DNA from: Gammaproteobacteria bacterium
Lineage (GTDB): Bacteria; Pseudomonadota; Gammaproteobacteria; Steroidobacterales; Rariloculaceae
Reading direction: 5' to 3'
Length of the DNA stretch: 64,000 nt
Assembly (NCBI GenBank): GCA_017577365.1
Contig: PKRJ01000014.1
Coordinates: 1 to 64,000 of the forward strand
Of this stretch, positions 24,235 through 32,651 are shown piece by piece (position 1 is the stretch's first letter; every line of letters begins with the position of its first letter). Made by a program: the position numbers and the translations under genes. A model generated the notes under the pieces. That model was not told the origin of the DNA, did no database searches, and saw only the letters and a list, made by a program, of their open reading frames with translations.

Positions 24235-26076
24235 TCAGCCCTCGAGCAGCTCCCTGTTCCTGACCGCCCCGCGATCGGCGCTCGTCGTGAGCGCCGCGTA
24301 GGCCTTGAGCGCGGCGCTGACCTTGCGCGGGCGAGGCGCGGCCGGCTTCCAGCCTTTCTTGTCCTGAGCGGCGCGCCGCCGCGCGAGCTCGTCATCGGAC
24401 ACCTCGAGCCGGATGATGCGATTCGGGATATCGATCGTGATCATGTCGCCGGGCTCGACGAGCCCGATCGTGCCGCCTTCGGCTGCCTCGGGCGAGACGT
24501 GGCCGATCGAGAGCCCGGAGCTGCCGCCCGAGAAGCGTCCGTCCGTGATCAAGGCGCAGCTCGTCGCGAGCCCCCGCGATTTGAGATAGCTCGTCGGATA
24601 GAGCATCTCCTGCATGCCGGGACCGCCCCGCGGACCTTCGTAGCGGACGATCACGACGTCGCCGGGCTTCACCGCGCCGCCGAGGATGCCCTCGACCGCC
24701 GCCTCTTGACTTTCGAAGATCACCGCGGGTCCGCGAAACTTCAGCAGCCTTTCGTCGACGCCCGCCGTCTTCACGATGCAGCCGCGCTCGGCGAGATTGC
24801 CGTACAGCACCGCGAGGCCGCCGTCCCGGCTGTACGCGGACAACACCGAGCGAATGCAGCCCTTCTCACGGTCCGTATCCAGCTCATCGTACCGGTAGCT
24901 CTGCGAGAACGCCTGCTGCGTCGGGATGCCGGCCGGCCCGGCGCGGAAAAACTCCGCGACTTCCGGGCTCCGGTTACGCATCACGTCCCACTTCTCGAGC
25001 GCGTCGGCGAGCGTCGCGCTGTGCACCGTCGACACCGACGTATCGATCAGTCCCGCGCGGTCGAGCTCGCCGAGGATCGCCATCACGCCGCCTGCCCGAT
25101 GCACGTCCTCCATGTGGTAGTGGCTCGACGGCGCGACCTTGCAGAGCGTCGGCACGCGACGCGACAGGCGGTCGACGTCGCGCATCGTGAAATCGACCTC
25201 GGCTTCCTGCGCGGCCGCAAGGAGATGCAGCACGGTGTTCGTCGAGCCGCCCATCGCGATGTCGAGCGACATCGCATTCTCGAACGCCGTCTTGTTCGCG
25301 ATCGACCGCGGCAGCACGCGCTCGTCGCCTTCCTCGTAGTAACGCTTCGCGAGCTCGACGATGAGCTCCCCGGCCCTGCGGAAAAGCTTCTCGCGGTCCG
25401 CGTGCGTCGCGAGCAGCGAGCCGTTGCCCGGGAGCGAGAGGCCCAGCGCTTCGGTCAGGCAGTTCATCGAGTTCGCCGTGAACATGCCCGAGCACGAGCC
25501 GCACGTCGGACAGGCCGACCGCTCGATGCGCTGCACGTCGGCATCGGGGACGCGCTTGTCCGCCGCGGCGACCATCGCGTCGATCAGGTCGAGCTTCACG
25601 GACTTCTCCGCGAGCCGCGTCTTGCCCGCCTCCATCGGCCCGCCCGACACGAAGATCGTCGGGATGTTGAGCCGCAGCGCCGCCATCAGCATGCCCGGCG
25701 TGATCTTGTCGCAGTTCGAGATGCAGACGAGCGCATCGGCCATGTGCGCGTTGCACATGTACTCGACGCTGTCCGCGATGAGCTCGCGCGACGGGAGGCT
25801 GTAGAGCATGCCGTCGTGGCCCATCGCGATACCGTCGTCGACGGCGATCGTGTTGAACTCCTTCCCGACGCCGCCCGCGCGCTCGATCTCGGAGATCACG
25901 AGCTGCCCCAGATCTTTGAGATGCACGTGCCCCGGCACGAACTGCGTGAACGAGTTCGCGACGGCAATGATCGGCTTGCCGAAATCGCCGTCCTTCATGC
26001 CGGTCGCGCGCCACAGCGCGCGTGCCCCGGCCATGTTGCGTCCGGACGTGCTGACACGAGAGCGGAGTGCTGGCAT
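24235..26076 (-). CDS. ilvD: Dihydroxy-acid dehydratase
   Basis: Converts 2,3-dihydroxy-isovalerate and the methylvalerate analogue to the 2-oxo acids in valine and isoleucine synthesis; cytoplasmic Fe-S enzyme. 613 residues from ATG 26076 (MPALRSRVSTSGRNMAGARA), matching the 616-residue E. coli enzyme end to end; the open frame extends further but the earlier residues have no family match. Cluster cysteines are visible in CISNCDKITPGM and CPTCGSCSGMFTANSMN, and GGSTNTVLHL and GPRGGPGMQEML are present. It converges on the NhaA fusion with 35 bp between. A possible -10 TATACT lies at 26164-26159, but I see no good -35. Housekeeping gene, unrelated to the neighbours. Confidence 0.97.
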   Translation of the reverse strand: MPALRSRVSTSGRNMAGARALWRATGMKDGDFGKPIIAVANSFTQFVPGHVHLKDLGQLVISEIERAGGVGKEFNTIAVDDGIAMGHDGMLYSLPSRELIADSVEYMCNAHMADALVCISNCDKITPGMLMAALRLNIPTIFVSGGPMEAGKTRLAEKSVKLDLIDAMVAAADKRVPDADVQRIERSACPTCGSCSGMFTANSMNCLTEALGLSLPGNGSLLATHADREKLFRRAGELIVELAKRYYEEGDERVLPRSIANKTAFENAMSLDIAMGGSTNTVLHLLAAAQEAEVDFTMRDVDRLSRRVPTLCKVAPSSHYHMEDVHRAGGVMAILGELDRAGLIDTSVSTVHSATLADALEKWDVMRNRSPEVAEFFRAGPAGIPTQQAFSQSYRYDELDTDREKGCIRSVLSAYSRDGGLAVLYGNLAERGCIVKTAGVDERLLKFRGPAVIFESQEAAVEGILGGAVKPGDVVIVRYEGPRGGPGMQEMLYPTSYLKSRGLATSCALITDGRFSGGSSGLSIGHVSPEAAEGGTIGLVEPGDMITIDIPNRIIRLEVSDDELARRRAAQDKKGWKPAAPRPRKVSAALKAYAALTTSADRGAVRNRELLEG

Positions 26077-26321
26077 CGAATCTTCCTGATCTAGCGAGTC
26101 GAAATGCCCGGCCGCGGGCCGCAGCGCCGATACCGGGAAGTACGGGTTCTCAGAGCCTAGTATAGCGGTTAGCGAGCCGCGCAATTGCCGGCCGCTGGGG
26201 CCTCAGCCGTCCCGGGAAACGAACGCCGGACGAAAAACCGTATTGTCCGTTACTATTTGCGGACCGCTGTGCCCGACCGGGCCGGACGATCGACAACGGC
26301 AAATTGGGGGGATCGACGAGC

Positions 26322-27707
26322 ATGGCCAAGAACCTCGAAGAAGCGATCAAGGAAGCCGGAAGCCCGGTGAAGCTCTTGTGGAACTCGACGACGCCGCCCG
26401 CGATCGTGCCGCGGGTCGTGCCCGAGTTCACGAACTGGCGCGACGAGCAGCTCGCGTGGCGCCGCACCGCGGTGCTCTACGACCAGTCGCACCACATGGC
26501 CGACCTGAACATCAAGGGCAAGGATGCGCTTGCGCTGATCGGCCGGCTCGCGATCAACAGCGTGAAGCATTTCCCGGTCGACATGGCGAAGCAGTTCGTT
26601 GCGGTCAACTACGACGGCTACGTCATCGGCGACAATATCCTCTTTCACCTCGACGACGACGAATATCACGCCGTCGGCATACCGCCTTCGATCAACTGGC
26701 TGCACTATCACGCCGTCACGGGGGGCTACGACGTCCGCGTCTGGCGCGACGACAACTCCTATTACAGGAAAGGCGATCCGGTCCTGTACCGTTATCAGAT
26801 CCAAGGCCCGGGCGCGATGGAGGTCATCCGCGAGGCGACGGGGAAAGAGCCGCCGAAGGTGCGTTTCTTCCACATGACGCGACTCGAGATCGCCGGCAAG
26901 ACCGTCCGGGCGCTGCGCCACGGCATGGCCGGCGAGCCCGGGTTCGAGATCTGGGGCCCATGGGAGGACAACGAGGTCGTCCACGCGGCGCTGCTCGAAG
27001 CGGGCAAGAAGCACGGCCTCGTCCAGGTCGGTGGACGCGCTTACCACACGAACGCGCTCGAGTCCGGCTGGCTGCCGCGGCCGCTGCCGGCGATCTACAC
27101 CGGCGAGAAGATGAAGCCCTACCGCGAGTGGCTCTCCGAGAACTCCTACGAGGCGACGGCCCCGCTCGGCGGCAGCTTCTACTCGGACAACATCGAGGAC
27201 TACTACTTCACGCCTTACGACCTCGATTACGGCCGTTTGATCGGCTTCGATCACGATTTCATCGGCCGCGAGGCGCTGGAGGCCATGGCCGCGGACGGCC
27301 GAAGCGAACGCCGAAAGAAAGTCACGTTCGTCTGGAACGGCGACGATACCGCGGCCGCCTACGGCTCGATGTTCCAGGACGGGGTCGGCGCGAAGTTCAT
27401 CAACCTGCCGATGTCGCTCTACGACACGTTCCATGCCGACCGCATCGAAGCGGACGGCAAGGTCGTCGGCATATCGACCTGGACCGGCTACTCGGCCAAT
27501 TTCCGTCGGATCCTCTCGCTCGGCACGATCGATGCCGAATACGCCGAGCCGGGCACGGAGGTGACGCTCGTCTGGGGCGAGGATCGGCCTTCGAAGAAAG
27601 TTCAGGTCGAGGAGCACGTGCCGTTCGAGATCCGCGCGACGGTCATGCCTGCGCCGATCGTCGAGAAGGCGCGTACCGTCTATCGCTCGAATGCGGACGT
27701 CGCGTAG
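26322..27707 (+). CDS. LigM-type tetrahydrofolate-dependent aromatic O-demethylase (GcvT fold)
   Basis: 461 residues from ATG 26322, with GGGGGGA 11 bases upstream. It belongs to the GcvT/DmdA aminomethyltransferase fold and follows LigM (vanillate and 3-O-methylgallate demethylase of Sphingobium, about 470 residues) closely along its length: FTNWRDEQLAWRRTAVLYDQ, HHMADLNIKG, INWLHYHAVTGGYDV, RTLRHGMAGEPG-like RALRHGMAGEPGFEIWGP, GRAYHTNALESGWLP and GGSFYSDNIEDYY. The reaction moves an aryl O-methyl group to tetrahydrofolate. Cytoplasmic. It is divergent from ilvD and converges on an aldehyde dehydrogenase across a large inverted repeat. The exact methoxyaromatic substrate cannot be told, and DmdA-like activity is less likely from these motifs. 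Confidence 0.88.
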   Translation: MAKNLEEAIKEAGSPVKLLWNSTTPPAIVPRVVPEFTNWRDEQLAWRRTAVLYDQSHHMADLNIKGKDALALIGRLAINSVKHFPVDMAKQFVAVNYDGYVIGDNILFHLDDDEYHAVGIPPSINWLHYHAVTGGYDVRVWRDDNSYYRKGDPVLYRYQIQGPGAMEVIREATGKEPPKVRFFHMTRLEIAGKTVRALRHGMAGEPGFEIWGPWEDNEVVHAALLEAGKKHGLVQVGGRAYHTNALESGWLPRPLPAIYTGEKMKPYREWLSENSYEATAPLGGSFYSDNIEDYYFTPYDLDYGRLIGFDHDFIGREALEAMAADGRSERRKKVTFVWNGDDTAAAYGSMFQDGVGAKFINLPMSLYDTFHADRIEADGKVVGISTWTGYSANFRRILSLGTIDAEYAEPGTEVTLVWGEDRPSKKVQVEEHVPFEIRATVMPAPIVEKARTVYRSNADVA

Positions 27708-27738
27708 GCGCGAGCCCTCGTTGCCATCGGGTCGGGCG

Positions 27739-27868
27739 GCGCCGCGCCGTGCGCTCGTAATGCATGTCTTGCCGGACCGCCGCAAGTCCATCCATGGAGG
27801 CTGCGGGCGCGGCGTCCATGCCGCGCACGCTCCGGCAAGACACGCATCACGAGCGCACGGCGCGGCGC
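27739..27868. repeat. Large imperfect inverted repeat between convergent genes
   Basis: A 37-bp arm at 27739-27775 (begins GCGCCGCGCCGTGCGCTCGT) is repeated in reverse complement at 27832-27868 with only two mismatches (35/37). The 56-bp centre contains smaller palindromes such as TCCATGGA-like and GCCGCG runs. It fills the gap between the LigM-like stop (27707) and the aldehyde dehydrogenase stop (27870). It could be a bidirectional terminator, but the arm length is unusual for that; a MITE- or REP-type element is the alternative. No second copy is seen in this window. Confidence 0.9.
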
Positions 27869-27869
27869 G

Positions 27870-29225
27870 CTAATGCGGCTGGTGGATATATACCGCTCGC
27901 TCGTGCGAGAAGGCCCTGAAACCGAAGACGCCGTGGTAGCTGCCCATCCCGCTCTGGTTGATCCCGCCGAACGGCAGCTTGTTCTCCAAGTAGTGAGAGA
28001 AGAAGCCGTTGATCGTCACGCCGCCCGATGACGTGCGGCTCAGCACCTTGTCGATCGTCTTCGGGTCGTTGCTGTAGATATAGAGCGCGAGCGGCTTGTC
28101 GCGGCCCGCGACGAACGAGATCGCGTCATCGAGCCGCTCGTAGGTCATCACCGGCACGATCGGCGCGAAAATCTCTTCCTGCATGATCTGCATGTCGGGC
28201 GTGACTTCGGTCAGCAGGGTCGGATGAATCGTGCGATCGGCCTCCTCGAGGATGCCCCCGACCGCGACGCGAGCGCCCTTCGCGACGGCGTCGTCGAAGA
28301 GCCGCTTCACTCTCGCGAAGTTCTGCTCGTTGATGACCTGCGCGATCTTTTCCTTCTGAATGCGACCGTCGTCGCCGTAGAGGTTCTGAGCGACCTTCGC
28401 CCGGAACTCCTCGATCAGCACGCCTTTTTGCCCCTCATTGATCAAGACGTAATCCGGGCAGATGCAGGCCTGGCCGCCGTTGAACTGCTTCGCCGCCGCG
28501 AGATCCGCCGCGAGCTTCTTGACGTCCGCATCCTCGTCCACGATCACCGGCGACTTGCCGCCGAGCTCGAGCGTCACGGTCGCGAGATGCTTCGCCGCGG
28601 CCTGCATGACGATCTTGCCGACGCGCGTGCTGCCGGTGAAGAAGATATGGTCGAACGGAAGCTCGAGCAGCGCCGAGGCGACGTCGACGCCGCCCTCGAA
28701 CAACGCGACTTCCTTCTCATCGAACGCCTCGCGGATGATCCTGGCCGCGACGCTAGCGGTGTTGGGACAGTAGTCCGAAAGCTTCACGATGCAGCAATTT
28801 CCGGCCGCGATCGCGGCCGCGAGCGGGCCGAGCACGAGCCCGAGCGGGAAATTCCACGGGCCGAGGATCAGGCATACGCCCCTCGGCTCGTAGACGATTC
28901 TCGCGCGGTCCTTCTCGTTCAGCGACGGCTGCACGTCGACCGGCTTCATCCACTCCTCGACGTTGTCGATGTTGCGCTGGATATTCGCGAGGACGTTCAG
29001 GACCTCGGTGACGCGGATCTCGTTCTCGGGCTTGCGGATATCCTTCCTGACCGCCGCGACGATCTCGTCCTGATGGGCTTCGACCGCCGCCTTCAGCTTC
29101 CTGAGCTTCTCCCTGCGCTGCTCGGGCGTGGTGGCGGCCATCTCCCACCGATGCGCGCGCTGTAGCGCGAAGACCCGCTCGATCTCCGAGGAAACGCTTC
29201 GGACGCTCTGTTCGGCTGTGCTCAT
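27870..29225 (-). CDS. Aldehyde dehydrogenase, class 3-like (coniferyl/fatty aldehyde type)
   Basis: 451 residues from ATG 29225 with a strong GGAGGGGAGC site; NAD(P)-dependent oxidation of an aldehyde to the acid. Motifs: GPWNFPLGLVLGPLAAAIAAGN, FFTGSTRVGKIVMQAAAK (cofactor loop), TLELGGKSPVIVDEDAD (general base Glu) and FNGGQACICPDYVLI with the catalytic Cys. The C-terminal region KLPFGGINQSGMGSYHG is typical. The length and the PDYVL stretch put it in the shorter ALDH3-like group that includes coniferyl aldehyde dehydrogenase. Next to a LigM-like demethylase and a MarR pair, oxidation of a lignin-type aromatic aldehyde is a fair inference, but fatty aldehydes are possible. Confidence 0.93.
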   Translation of the reverse strand: MSTAEQSVRSVSSEIERVFALQRAHRWEMAATTPEQRREKLRKLKAAVEAHQDEIVAAVRKDIRKPENEIRVTEVLNVLANIQRNIDNVEEWMKPVDVQPSLNEKDRARIVYEPRGVCLILGPWNFPLGLVLGPLAAAIAAGNCCIVKLSDYCPNTASVAARIIREAFDEKEVALFEGGVDVASALLELPFDHIFFTGSTRVGKIVMQAAAKHLATVTLELGGKSPVIVDEDADVKKLAADLAAAKQFNGGQACICPDYVLINEGQKGVLIEEFRAKVAQNLYGDDGRIQKEKIAQVINEQNFARVKRLFDDAVAKGARVAVGGILEEADRTIHPTLLTEVTPDMQIMQEEIFAPIVPVMTYERLDDAISFVAGRDKPLALYIYSNDPKTIDKVLSRTSSGGVTINGFFSHYLENKLPFGGINQSGMGSYHGVFGFRAFSHERAVYIHQPH

Positions 29226-29316
29226 GGTGCTCCCCTCCAATGCAATGCGCGGGCTCGCGTCCGCGCTCGCGGCCGAGCCCCATATTAGCACCAGGTCAGG
29301 AGCCGGCCTTCGCGGA

Positions 29317-31449
29317 TTACCGTGTCGGGCCGGAGCCCTCGGCGAGACCGAGGATCCACTCTGCCATCACTCGCGCGTCGTCCAAAGACACCCACTGATT
29401 CGGGACCATGGGCACGAGCCCCCAGTTCCCCCCGCCGCCGTGCACGATCTTGTGCGCAAGCACATCGATCATCACGTCCTTGCTCGGCGCGTGCCGGGCG
29501 GCAATCGCCACATACGGCGGACCGAGCGACGGCTCGTCGATCCGATGACAGGCATCGCAGCGCGCCTCGTCGACGAGGCGCGCGCCGTCTCGCGCATCGG
29601 CAGCGGGACTCGTGCGCAGCGGGTTGCCCCGAGGCGTCGCCCGTTTCGTCTGCACGGGCGCTTCCGGAAGCGTGAATCGCTCGGGATACGCGCCGTCACC
29701 CGGATCGATGATCAGCGCCATTCTCGGCCCCTGCACGATGTCGACGATATTCGCGTACGACGTGATCAACACGCCGGTCCTCGGATCGACGTCGATCATG
29801 CGCAGGAACGCCTGCTCCCGCGGCAGCGGCAGAACGCCGAAAGACTTCGTCTTCGGATCGAATCGATAGATCACGTCGCCGTTCGCGGTCGCGATCCATA
29901 CGACCCGCCGGAGCGGGTCCCACGTCGTCGCGTAGGGAGCGCTGGCCCTGTCGGGCAAGTCGTAAACGCCGATCAGCTCGCGAGTCTTCGCGTCGAGCTC
30001 CGCGATTTGCCCGCTGCCGTAGAGCGCGAAGTAAATGACGTCGTCGTCGCTGATCGTGATGCGGCGCGGGCCGGCGTTCGGATCCGCAAACTGGATCGGT
30101 CCGATGAAAGACTGCTTCTCGATGTCGAACCCGCCGACCGTACCGTTGGCGAGCTGGCTGTACCAGACCTCGCCGAGGTCGCGAGTCATGATGAGCCCAT
30201 AGAGCGCGGCGCGCCCCGGCCGTCCCGGCGACGGCGGTGCGTTCCAGATCTCCGTCTTGCCGCGTGCGGGATCGAAATATCCGACCGCGGTGTTGCCGAT
30301 GTCGGAGAACCAAACCCGGCCCTCCCGATCCGTCACAAGCTCGTGCTCGTAGCCGAAGCTCAGATCGTGAATGCCGGGAACGCGGCCATCGTTCGTCACG
30401 AGATGCCACGTGCGCCACGTCATGCTCTCGACGTCGAGGTGCGCGACGATGCCGTTGAAGAGCGGCGTGATCCACAGCGAGCCGTCGTTGCCGCGGTGCA
30501 GCGAGTGCGGGCCCATCAGCACGTCCGAAGGCACGTCGTGCGCTTCCGCGTCCCCGCTCGCGATATCGACGGCGAACACGCGATTCGCCGAGACGTCCGC
30601 AACCCAGAGCTTCGGCGGATCGCCGAGGAGCAGCGCCTCGCGCACGGCGTTCGGGTGCGGAATCTCGAATTCCCAGATCGTCGTGTCGCGCGTCGCGATC
30701 AGCGGCGCACCCCACGAGTAACCCGAGATCGAATCGAGTCGATCGTCGAAGATGTCCACGAGCAACGCCGCCGTTTCCGCGCCGTTATCGACGGCATAGA
30801 CGGCGTCGGTATCGATCTTCTCGCCCGGATCGCGCCTGCCGCGGGAGAACTCCCACCGCGAGAGGTAGTTCATGTATTTGACGATCGCGTTCCAGCTCTG
30901 CTCGCGCGCGAGCCGCGGGTTCGGTGCGTGCTGATCCGCGATCAGCCGGGCGAAATTGCGCACCTCCGACGACGGCACCTGATGGCAGTCGATGCAATCC
31001 ATGATGAGCTTGGACTGCCGAGCACGATCTCCGATGCGGGCGAGCCACGCGGACGCCGGTGCGACGTCCGCCTGGTTCGTGCGCGGGCGCACGATCAATG
31101 TCGCGCGCAGAGATCGAGACTCGCCCTTGTCCTCGACGGTCCATTGCACGCCGACCTGCTCGTGATCGAGCGAGCGCACGACGAGCGGTACCGATTCCGG
31201 CGTGATCTCCGGATACCGCCCTGGAATAGCGAATCGGCCGTCGTCGCCGCTGAAGACCGTCACGGCGCTCGCGCCCGGCGCGCCGTCGTCTCGGTCGAAG
31301 ATCACCTGTGCGCCGGCGACGGGCCGGCCGTTGACGTCCATGACCCTCCCTTCGACCGTCGAGGCGGCCTGCGCGTGAGCGCCGAAGGCGATGAGCGCTG
31401 CGCAGGCTGTAACGACTCGAGACGAACGGACCAGCACGGCACCAGCCAT
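29317..31449 (-). CDS. Secreted beta-propeller di-heme cytochrome c
   Basis: 710 residues from ATG 31449, with AGGAAGAG five bases upstream; signal peptide ends HAQA. Domains in order: a carboxypeptidase-regulatory-like beta-sandwich (residues 31-120, VEGRVMDVNGRPVAGAQV); a first heme motif CIDCH at 152-156 in a helical segment; a propeller of repeated W-V/F-D strands resembling virginiamycin B lyase (residues 240-590, with WVADVSANRVFAVD, GHDL-like and GNTAVGYFD blocks); and a C-terminal class I cytochrome c with CDACH at 631-635 and likely Met ligand in GLVPMVPNQ (Met681). Periplasmic. Such propeller cytochromes are probable dehydrogenases or electron carriers without known substrate; the lyase function itself is not implied. 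It lies just downstream of two MarR genes and next to the aldehyde dehydrogenase. Confidence 0.85.
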   Translation of the reverse strand: MAGAVLVRSSRVVTACAALIAFGAHAQAASTVEGRVMDVNGRPVAGAQVIFDRDDGAPGASAVTVFSGDDGRFAIPGRYPEITPESVPLVVRSLDHEQVGVQWTVEDKGESRSLRATLIVRPRTNQADVAPASAWLARIGDRARQSKLIMDCIDCHQVPSSEVRNFARLIADQHAPNPRLAREQSWNAIVKYMNYLSRWEFSRGRRDPGEKIDTDAVYAVDNGAETAALLVDIFDDRLDSISGYSWGAPLIATRDTTIWEFEIPHPNAVREALLLGDPPKLWVADVSANRVFAVDIASGDAEAHDVPSDVLMGPHSLHRGNDGSLWITPLFNGIVAHLDVESMTWRTWHLVTNDGRVPGIHDLSFGYEHELVTDREGRVWFSDIGNTAVGYFDPARGKTEIWNAPPSPGRPGRAALYGLIMTRDLGEVWYSQLANGTVGGFDIEKQSFIGPIQFADPNAGPRRITISDDDVIYFALYGSGQIAELDAKTRELIGVYDLPDRASAPYATTWDPLRRVVWIATANGDVIYRFDPKTKSFGVLPLPREQAFLRMIDVDPRTGVLITSYANIVDIVQGPRMALIIDPGDGAYPERFTLPEAPVQTKRATPRGNPLRTSPAADARDGARLVDEARCDACHRIDEPSLGPPYVAIAARHAPSKDVMIDVLAHKIVHGGGGNWGLVPMVPNQWVSLDDARVMAEWILGLAEGSGPTR

Positions 31450-31553
31450 TGGACTCTTCCTGATCGTTATCGGCGTCGCTCGGCGGGCTTTCGCGAACGT
31501 GAACGGGTGGAGCGACGGCCGTGATGTCGAGACCTTCGCGAGCAGCCCGGAAA

Positions 31554-31569
31554 CAGAATATAAATTCTG
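31554..31569 (-). promoter_or_regulatory. Operator-like palindrome overlapping a -10 candidate of the propeller cytochrome gene
   Basis: CAGAAT-ATAA-ATTCTG is a perfect 6+4+6 palindrome, A/T-rich in G+C-rich surroundings. Read leftward it contains TATATT, a plausible -10, about 105 bp before the start codon at 31449. MarR proteins bind palindromes of this size, and two MarR genes lie immediately upstream. Confidence 0.5.
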
Positions 31570-31705
31570 AAACACGCGGAAGGAAGTCCGCGCGTTCGGC
31601 CGCCCGTGAGCAATCGGCCTTGCGGTTCGCCCGCGGGACAGACTCCCCTGCGCCGGGGCCGATCCCGGCACGCATGGGGGCCGAAGGCGCTCGCGGTCGC
31701 CTGCT

Positions 31706-32137
31706 CTAGGCCGCCGCTTGCGACAGCAACTTCTCGGCGCGTGCGGCGATCGCGTCCAGTGTGCGACGGGTGACGTCCATGTCGGCCGCGGGCAACCCGT
31801 CCAACAGTCTCTGGACGATCTCGTCCACTTTCTGCCGTACCGGCGAATAGACGCGTGAGCCGAGCTCGGTCATTTCGACGTTCTCCGCGTCGATCGCGAC
31901 CATTCCTTTCTCGACGAGCCCGTCGAGCACGAGCTCGGCATCTTCTTTCGTCGCGATCCTGCCGCTCGTCACGAGCGCTATGACGTAGGCGCGGGGAAGC
32001 GTTCCGCCGCCGAGAAACGTCAGGATCGTCCATTCGGGGAAGCTCAAACCCGCCGGCTCGATCTGTCGTTCCAACAGCGCCTGCAGCGTGCGCTCGGCCC
32101 GACCGACGTAGCGGGTCAGCGGCGACGTGGGAGGCAT
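31706..32137 (-). CDS. MarR-like winged-helix regulator (second of a tandem pair)
   Basis: 143 residues; ATG 32137 preceded by GAAAGGAGGGTGAC. The N-terminal helix region (YVGRAERTLQALLERQIEPA) and GLSFPEWTILTFLGGG match the dimerisation and first wing helices of MarR proteins; the recognition-helix region (SGRIATKEDAELVLDGLVEKGMV) is more divergent than in the neighbouring MarR gene. It starts one base after the stop of that gene, so the two are one operon and may form a heterodimer or act in sequence. Target genes are unknown; the propeller cytochrome directly downstream is the obvious candidate. Confidence 0.8.
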   Translation of the reverse strand: MPPTSPLTRYVGRAERTLQALLERQIEPAGLSFPEWTILTFLGGGTLPRAYVIALVTSGRIATKEDAELVLDGLVEKGMVAIDAENVEMTELGSRVYSPVRQKVDEIVQRLLDGLPAADMDVTRRTLDAIAARAEKLLSQAAA

Positions 32138-32138
32138 G

Positions 32139-32594
32139 TCACCCTCCTTTCGACTGCGATTGATCAAGCAAGAGCCGCAAAGTCCGTTTGAAGCGTTTCG
32201 TCTCGGCTCCGTTCGGTCCTCCGAGGCAAGCCGTGAGCCTTTCATCGAGCGCCTTGACGACCGATCGCGCCTGGACGATCAACGCCGAGCCGGGCTTCGT
32301 GAGCGTGAGCCGAAGCGCGCGGGAATCGTCGCGATCGGTCTTGCGCACAACGTGGCCGGCCTCCTCGGCGCTACGGACGAGCTTGGAGACGTAAATGGGC
32401 TGAAGTCCCGTGTACTCGGCGAGCTCGCGCTGTGTGGGAGAAATCCCCCGCTCCTGCAGCGCGTGAAGGGAGGCGAGCAACGAGTACTGCGCGTGCGTGA
32501 TCCCGAACCTCGCGACCGCGCGATCCACCTCGGTGCGCCACCGTATCGCGAGGTGCCACACCAACGATCCCGTCGTCGGCTCGTTCTTGTCCAC
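32139..32594 (-). CDS. MarR-family transcriptional regulator (first of a tandem pair)
   Basis: 151 residues from GTG 32594. Canonical MarR fold: GITHAQYSLLASLHAL, then the helix-turn-helix SPTQRELAEYTGLQPIYVSKLVRSAEEAGHV and the wing RKTDRDDSRALRLTLTKPG with the diagnostic DxR. Such regulators repress genes until a phenolic or other small ligand is bound. Followed after a single base by the second MarR-like gene. Only 57 bp separate its start from the CadC-like gene end; A/T-rich bases (GTTTACTATACG, read leftward) there could be its promoter. Confidence 0.9.
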   Translation of the reverse strand: MDKNEPTTGSLVWHLAIRWRTEVDRAVARFGITHAQYSLLASLHALQERGISPTQRELAEYTGLQPIYVSKLVRSAEEAGHVVRKTDRDDSRALRLTLTKPGSALIVQARSVVKALDERLTACLGGPNGAETKRFKRTLRLLLDQSQSKGG

Positions 32595-32651
32595 GCCGTA
32601 TAGTAAACATGGAAACAGATGTCATGGCAACAATCTGCTTCCGTGTACCCT

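Noticed and set aside
22225..26094. A 1289-codon open frame on the plus strand across the NhaA fusion and ilvD
   Set aside because: It runs out of frame through nhaA and antisense through ilvD; both real genes have full family matches. Long empty frames arise from G+C-rich third positions. The product is Arg-rich and lacks any domain.
24200..26321. Possible leader peptide, attenuator or T-box before ilvD
   Set aside because: No run of branched-chain codons, no T-box and no terminator/antiterminator pair in the 26077-26321 interval.
29317..31449. Virginiamycin B lyase (antibiotic resistance)
   Set aside because: Only the propeller resembles the lyase; the protein is secreted, more than twice as long, and carries two c-type heme sites, so resistance is not implied.
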